From Chloroflexota bacterium (GTDB lineage Bacteria > Chloroflexota > Anaerolineae > Promineifilales > Promineifilaceae): DNA of 53,215 nt. The stretch covers positions 1-53,215 of the forward strand of contig JAGNBF010000050.1 of assembly GCA_018004935.1 (NCBI GenBank), in the 5' to 3' direction. Position numbers and translations under genes: made by a program. This document shows positions 49,793 through 53,215 of the stretch, piece after piece. How positions within the stretch are numbered: position 1 is the first letter of the stretch; each line of letters begins with the position of its first letter. The notes under the pieces were generated by a model, which was not told where the DNA came from, ran no database searches, and was given only the letters and a program-made list of their open reading frames with translations.

Positions 49793-49885
49793 GTAACTAT
49801 ACACGTCAGAAACCGGGTTTTTCTCTTGTAGGGCATGAGTTGGCCTCAGCAAAAACCCGGTTTCTCCAGTGAGGCTGTATAGTTA
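49793..49885. mobile_element. 93-bp MITE-like element, family 4, with 9-bp target duplication
   Basis: Outer ends GTAACTATACA and TGTATAGTTA. Inner arms AGAAACCGGGTTTTT and AAAAACCCGGTTTCT. Direct repeats TGAGGAAAG lie at 49784-49792 and 49886-49894. Only one copy is in this window. Confidence 0.88.
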
Positions 49886-50297
49886 TGAGGAAAGTATACT
49901 CGATTTTAAAAGGTGTTGGGGAGTATTGTAGCAAGCGTTCAATTCCCTGAGAAAATGGACTTTCCGAAGGTTTCTGTGTAGATGTTGACCCATGGTACGA
50001 ACGTTCGGAAGGCTGAATGGTTATGTATTGTAATAACTTTTGGTATCTATACTGTCAAAGGGCATAATCTGACATTTTTTCGCCCTGTCGCCGTCTCACT
50101 TTATCGTCGTGTTGGGTTTATCCAAGGCCACCCCCACCCCTAACCCCACCGCCAGGGGCGGGGTTAGGGGTGGGGGTCGCTTCGGATAAACAGATCATGA
50201 GTCCGAGCACCAATACATGGCCCCATTCCCACCATGATGATCAAGCGTGTGGCGATGATTAAATGATCTAAACCGCCACTCTCTGGGAAAATGTCAG

Positions 50298-50408
50298 GGT
50301 TCTTTGGGAATTCAGGGGGTTGACACCAGAGGTAGGGGCTGGCCTTGTGCCTGCCCTGTGTGGGGCAACCACAAGGGTTGCCCGTACCCCACAAAACCCC
50401 AAAGAACC
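50298..50408 (+). mobile_element. 111-bp MITE-like element, family 2, copy 2, nested insertion
   Basis: Same length and sequence as 30808-30918. Flanked by perfect 8-bp direct repeats AATGTCAG (50290-50297 and 50409-50416). The right flank continues as ATTATGCTCTTTGGCAATATATA, the block found before the AAA+ gene at 1958-1980. The element therefore jumped into an older repeat. Confidence 0.93.
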
Positions 50409-50772
50409 AATGTCAGATTATGCTCTTTGGCAATATATACCCGTCCTCGAGGGCTAAGTTTGTCGAAGTCCGGCTCCGCCTTCGACAAGCTCCGGCAGAG
50501 CCACATCCCCACCTGTAGAGTTACTGACTTTTTACTGAATATGACCAGATACATGACCTGAGGATGACTTCCGGCACATCCGGGCATTACCTGTATTTCG
50601 GTAGGATGAGAGTAGATGAAGGGCAGAGACACTTTTCTGAGTGTGGTTTTTCGGGGGCACGCTCCGAAAAACCACATCCTTAGTCATCGTTCAAAAATAA
50701 CCTGGGTGGCGCGGTCAGGCGACCGGCCACAGCAAATTGCTAAGGGGTGTGTTTCAAATGAGTTGAATAATG

Positions 50773-50885
50773 AGTCTTGGGGGGAATTCATGGGGTTGAC
50801 AGCAGATGTACGGGCAGGCCTTGTGCCTGCCCCGTGCGGGGCAACCACAAGGGTTGCCCGTACCCCACGAAACCCCAAAGAACTT
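50773..50885 (+). repeat. Diverged copy 3 of the family-2 element
   Basis: The right end ACCCCAAAGAAC and the core GGCCTTGTGCCTGCCC are well kept. The left end is worn (GTCTTGGGGGGAATTCATGG). Confidence 0.8.
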
Positions 50886-50972
50886 ATTTTCTTCCTCTCA
50901 ACCGAAATGAAACACACCCATTGCTAAGTTAATTGCGAACGATTGCTTAATATTGTCATACAGGAGTTATGC

Positions 50973-51491
50973 ATGAACGAGTTTAAGTCGGGCAAACGGA
51001 ATGAAATCATCGGTGGTGGTGTGTTAATTTTGTTGGGGCTTATGTTTTTGGTGGGTCAGTTATTGCCGCCAAACATGGGGTTGTTGATTCCCCTGCTGTT
51101 GGGGATTGTTTTTCTGGCCTGGGGTATTGTTGCCCGTCATGCTGGCCCGATTATCCCTGGTGGTATTTTGTTGGGTGTTGGTGTTGGCGTTTTATTGACG
51201 GAGGTGTTTTTTCCTCGGGCAAATGAAGCAATCTTTTTGTTTGGTTTTGCCGGGGGATGGGTGGTGATTACGCTGGCTTCGGCGCTGTTTACTCGGGAAA
51301 CACAGTGGTGGCCGTTGATTGTGGCAACGATTATGCTGGTGGTGGCCGCGGCCGCGACGTTTGGTGGCTTCTTACTCACCATACTTTCCTGGATGGGAAC
51401 CTTATGGCCCCTCATTCCTATCACCATCGGCTTATGGATCGTATTGCGCCAGACCGTGGGGGCGAAAGAAAAAGGCAAAGATAAAACGTAA
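50973..51491 (+). CDS. LiaF-like polytopic membrane protein
   Basis: 172 aa from ATG 50973 with AGGAG 6 nt before it; a start 10 codons upstream lacks a site. Six hydrophobic segments in three pairs (GGGVLILLGLMFLVGQLL, LLIPLLLGIVFLAWGIVA, PIIPGGILLGVGVGVLL, IFLFGFAGGWVVITLASALF, PLIVATIMLVVAAAATFGGFLL, LWPLIPITIGLWIVLRQ) resemble the transmembrane half of LiaF/DUF5668-type proteins. The soluble LiaF domain is absent. Such proteins modulate DesK/LiaS-type kinases, and a kinase-regulator pair lies 2 kb upstream. A functional link is an inference. One palindrome site inside a helix (AAAAT). Confidence 0.75.
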   Translation: MNEFKSGKRNEIIGGGVLILLGLMFLVGQLLPPNMGLLIPLLLGIVFLAWGIVARHAGPIIPGGILLGVGVGVLLTEVFFPRANEAIFLFGFAGGWVVITLASALFTRETQWWPLIVATIMLVVAAAATFGGFLLTILSWMGTLWPLIPITIGLWIVLRQTVGAKEKGKDKT

Positions 51492-51497
51492 AATCTC

Positions 51498-51604
51498 AGG
51501 AGTTCCCCATGGGCCTTTGGCGCACCAAGAGGAATGAAAATCTGTAGGACGATTTGATAAATCGTCCGGGCGATTTGCCAAATCGCCCTACATTTTCGTA
51601 GGAG
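51498..51604 (-). repeat. 107-bp repeat with CGATTT hairpin, copy 2 (lacks GCGGCCGC)
   Basis: Inverted partner of 45321-45428. Where copy 1 has GGTGCGGCCGCTGGCCC, this copy reads (reverse strand) GGTGCGCCAAAGGCCC. The rest aligns closely. It lies directly after the LiaF-like gene. Confidence 0.85.
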
Positions 51605-51690
51605 TATAAAGTGGCGCGACCGGAGCAAACAGGGTGGGGTTTGCCTGCACCAGGGTGATGCACTTCTTACCGGTAGAGCCAGGAAAGATA

Positions 51691-51724
51691 AAAGGCCAAC
51701 GACATATGTCTGTCGTTGGCCTTT
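51691..51724. terminator. Bidirectional hairpin terminator
   Basis: A perfect stem AAAGGCCAACGACA / TGTCGTTGGCCTTT around TATGTC lies between the convergent LiaF-like and UDP-sugar dehydrogenase genes. Short A and T tracts on either side could serve both directions. Confidence 0.75.
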
Positions 51725-51738
51725 GTCGTTTCTTTGTC

Positions 51739-53049
51739 CTACAACCGCCAGTAACTAAAACCGTGCGCGGCCGCGGCCTCTGACGTAAACAAGGCCTTCA
51801 CATCAATCAACACCGGATCTGTACCATTGCCTAACGTGCGTAAGCCAGCCAGCCCCAGGGTTTGATACTCCTGATGAGCAACCGCCAGGATAATAGCATC
51901 AGCGCCGTGGATACTCTCTAAAGGTTGCAGGGCTACTCCATAATGCGCCTGAGCTTCGGCCACATCGGCAATAGGGTCATGGACAATCACCTGTACCTGA
52001 TAATCCTGAAGTTCGGTAATAATGTCCGCCACTTTAGTGTTACGCAGATCGGGCACGTTTTCTTTAAAGGTAATACCCAAAACGGCTACTTTGGCTCCAC
52101 GCACTTGTTTACCGGCATGGATGAGTAGTTTGACCGTTTTTTCGGCCACAAATTTGGCCATGCCATCATTAATGCGCCGTCCGGCCAGAATCATAGCCGG
52201 ATGGTAGCCGAGGGATTGGGCTTTGAAGGTGAGGTAGTAGGGGTCTACACCAATGCAATGGCCCCCCACCAGGCCCGGACGGAAGGGGAGAAAGTTCCAT
52301 TTGGTCGCGGCCGCTTCCAACACCGCTAAGGTGTCAATGCCCATATGGTCAAAAATCAGGGCCAATTCATTCATCAGGGCAATATTCAGATCCCGTTGCG
52401 TGTTCTCAATCACCTTGGCCGCCTCGGCTACTTTGATAGAGGGAGCTTTATGGATACCCACCTTTACCACCTGACCGTAAATTTGCGCCAGAAAATCAGT
52501 GGTTGCCGGGTCAGAGCCAGAAACGACTTTGGCAATCTGATCAATCGTATGTTTTTTGTCCCCCGGATTCACCCGCTCCGGTGAATAGCCCAGAGTAAAA
52601 TCTACCCCCATCTTCAGCCCCGATTCTTTTTCTAGAATGGGCAGGCACACCTCTTCGGTGAGGCCTGGGTAGACGGTGGATTCGTAGACGACACAGGAAC
52701 CTGGCCCCATCACCTGGCCCACGCTGGTAGAGGCGGAAACGAGCGGCCGCAAATCCGGAATACGGTATTCATCAATCGGGGTGGGAACCGCTACGATAAA
52801 CAGATGGCACGCGGCCATATCTGCCGGGTCACTGGTATATTGAATCCGGGCCTGGCAGAGGCGTTCATCCTCGACTTCTCGTGTGCGGTCGTGTCCCTTC
52901 TTTAACTCGGCGACACGAGCGGCAGAGATGTCAAAACCGATAACGGCAAAATAGTCGGCCAGATGGACAGCCAGGGGTAAACCGACATAGCCCAGACCAA
53001 TAATGGCTATTTTTTCTTGGTGTTGCTGAAAAGCAGGAAAGGATAACAT
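51739..53049 (-). CDS. Nucleotide-sugar dehydrogenase (WbpA/TviB-type UDP-sugar 6-dehydrogenase)
   Basis: 436 aa from ATG 53049, with AAGGAAG 6 nt before it. 'KIAIIGLGYVGLPLAVHLADYFAVIGFDI' is the NAD Rossmann start. 'VAVPTPIDEYRIPDLRPLVSAS', 'YESTVYPGLTEEVCLP', 'GYSPERVNPGDKKHTI' and 'KVVSGSDP' match the UDP-N-acetylhexosamine branch rather than UDP-glucose dehydrogenase. Catalytic Cys265 lies in GLVGGHCIGVDPYYLT, and the Lys/Asn set in 'AEAAKVIENTQRDLNIALMNE'. It makes a UDP-uronic acid for surface polysaccharide, fitting the many transferases and the flippase in the window. Three palindrome sites. Confidence 0.93.
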   Translation of the reverse strand: MLSFPAFQQHQEKIAIIGLGYVGLPLAVHLADYFAVIGFDISAARVAELKKGHDRTREVEDERLCQARIQYTSDPADMAACHLFIVAVPTPIDEYRIPDLRPLVSASTSVGQVMGPGSCVVYESTVYPGLTEEVCLPILEKESGLKMGVDFTLGYSPERVNPGDKKHTIDQIAKVVSGSDPATTDFLAQIYGQVVKVGIHKAPSIKVAEAAKVIENTQRDLNIALMNELALIFDHMGIDTLAVLEAAATKWNFLPFRPGLVGGHCIGVDPYYLTFKAQSLGYHPAMILAGRRINDGMAKFVAEKTVKLLIHAGKQVRGAKVAVLGITFKENVPDLRNTKVADIITELQDYQVQVIVHDPIADVAEAQAHYGVALQPLESIHGADAIILAVAHQEYQTLGLAGLRTLGNGTDPVLIDVKALFTSEAAAAHGFSYWRL

Positions 53050-53061
53050 AAACAACTTCCT

Positions 53062-53215
53062 TTAAGAAGGGGTGGCTTCGGTGGTGGGTGGGGGGACGAG
53101 GATAGGTGTGGCGGTGAAGGTGGGGGTGGGGGGAATATTGGTGGCCTGGGGAATGCTTGTGGTATCCCCATAGATGGCGACGGATTCGCCAATGACCCAC
53201 CCTTTGCGGCCTTCG
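53062..53215 (-). CDS. C-terminal end of an SH3-domain protein with Pro/Thr tail (5' end outside window)
   Basis: Minus-strand frame open from the window edge to TAA at 53062-53064. It reads EGRKGWVIGESVAIYGDT, the closing strands of a bacterial SH3 (SH3_3) repeat ('G..GWV.G..V...G'). A low-complexity tail, TSIPQATNIPPTPTFTATPI followed by LVPPPTTEATPS, completes it. Such domains sit in exported, cell-wall-associated proteins. It ends 12 bp before the dehydrogenase start on the same strand, so the two may be cotranscribed. Only 50 codons are visible. Confidence 0.75.
   Translation of the reverse strand, partial: EGRKGWVIGESVAIYGDTTSIPQATNIPPTPTFTATPILVPPPTTEATPS

Larger units (their letters stand above)
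49895..50972. other. 1.1-kb gene-free stretch of layered repeats
   Basis: From left: unique AT-rich sequence (49895-50040). Then an inverted copy of the 'CGACAGGGTGAAAAA / G-rich' block (50046-50180) and a remnant interrupted by the family-2 element at 50298-50408. A CTAAGTTTGTCGAAGTCCGG hairpin lies at about 50452-50500. The variable-stem hairpin copy 5 (arms TGTGGTTTTTCGG and complement) is at 50642-50676. The GGTCAGGCGACCGGCC word (50712) and a worn family-2 element (50773-50885) complete it. Open frames here are repeat artefacts and have no start signals. Confidence 0.8.
2026..52750. repeat. Highly iterated palindrome GCGGCCGC, 90 copies across the window
   Basis: Counted by eye, first-base positions: 2026, 2046, 2131, 2137, 2674, 3087, 3147, 4817, 5058, 6749, 6805, 7123, 7299, 7381, 7670, 7807, 8068, 8647, 9391, 9652, 9966, 10898, 11033, 11122, 12248, 13555, 13926, 14193, 14556, 15038, 16485, 17523, 17987, 19047, 20507, 20692, 21815, 22293, 22794, 23280, 23533, 23823, 24373, 24872, 27044, 27108, 27813, 28410, 28691, 28846, 29016, 29367, 29577, 30178, 30325, 30686, 30983, 31026, 31640, 31865, 34032, 34641, 34847, 34965, 34995, 35123, 35329, 35646, 38576, 38886, 39966, 40414, 40686, 41065, 41876, 42496, 42880, 43052, 44054, 45153, 45402, 46812, 47963, 48149, 48487, 49225, 51348, 51767, 52307, 52743. 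The preferred flanks extend it to CGCGGCCGCG. Only about four copies are intergenic. In coding frames it gives Ala-Ala-Ala, Gly-Arg or Arg-Pro. Confidence 0.97.

Noticed and set aside
50312-50927. Open frames of 100-120 aa on both strands
   Set aside because: They cover the family-2 repeats and hairpins, with peptides such as GTRPARTS recurring at other copies.
51137-51628. 163-aa minus-strand frame opposite the LiaF-like gene
   Set aside because: Begins in a repeat (CRAIWQIARTIYQIVLQIF, also translated from the repeat near 45321) and is antisense to a better gene.
2026-52750. GCGGCCGC sites as cloning or vector artefacts (NotI sites)
   Set aside because: They occur in frame inside most recognisable genes, on both strands, with no vector or linker sequence nearby.
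1-53215. tRNA, rRNA or riboswitch genes
   Set aside because: No cloverleaf with CCA-type end, rRNA core or recognised riboswitch was found by reading; weak cases could be missed without a covariance search.

Overview
The window looks like a piece of an uncultured, filamentous-type Chloroflexota chromosome (Anaerolineae/Promineifilum-like; moderate confidence). Pointers are large GT-C glycosyltransferases with a shared C-terminal beta-sandwich, XisH/XisI and HepT/MntA pairs, a CarH-like B12 regulator beside a photolyase, a KamA/CoA-transferase amino-acid cluster, and many short interspersed repeats. No rRNA, tRNA, CRISPR array or intact transposase gene was seen.

Layout. 0-4 kb (+): an OmpA-domain remnant, a HEAT-repeat protein and a two-part AAA+ ATPase. 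4.3-11.8 kb (-): three paralogous GT-C membrane glycosyltransferases. 11.9-15.5 kb (-): a tightly overlapping operon (class III aminotransferase, HAD phosphatase, seven-bladed WD40 protein, NADAR N-glycosidase). 15.8-25.3 kb (-): an amino-acid catabolism block (lysine 2,3-aminomutase, CoA-transferase beta and alpha subunits, P5C/aldehyde dehydrogenase, trans-3-hydroxyproline dehydratase, mutarotase-like protein). It is interrupted by a HepT/MntA toxin-antitoxin pair and by an xisH(frameshifted)/xisI pair. 26.2-30.7 kb (+): a light/B12-responsive module (CarH-like MerR regulator, CrtI-like oxidoreductase, photolyase). 30.9-38 kb: an S51-like protein, M28 peptidase, methyltransferase, epimerase, radical SAM/SPASM protein and GT2. 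38.3 kb: a BrnA antitoxin with only a remnant of its BrnT toxin. 39-46 kb: an AT-rich orphan, flippase, membrane sugar-module protein, alpha/beta hydrolase and gamma carbonic anhydrase. 45.6-51.5 kb: a response regulator, MscL, a NarL-type two-component pair, a LON-domain protein and a LiaF-like membrane protein. 51.7-53.2 kb: a UDP-sugar dehydrogenase and the end of an SH3-type secreted protein.

The most striking signal is not a gene. The octamer GCGGCCGC occurs 90 times by my manual count (about one per 590 bp), against roughly two expected from base composition. It occurs in most native-looking genes on both strands, which resembles the HIP1 palindrome of cyanobacteria but with a different core. 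Genes and blocks that lack it are often AT-rich or otherwise look acquired. On top of this lie several families of 90-120 bp non-autonomous mobile repeats. Three insertions have perfect 8-9 bp target duplications and one is nested in an older repeat. There is also a hairpin family whose stems differ in sequence but stay paired, and repeat words have been captured as in-frame loops inside membrane proteins.
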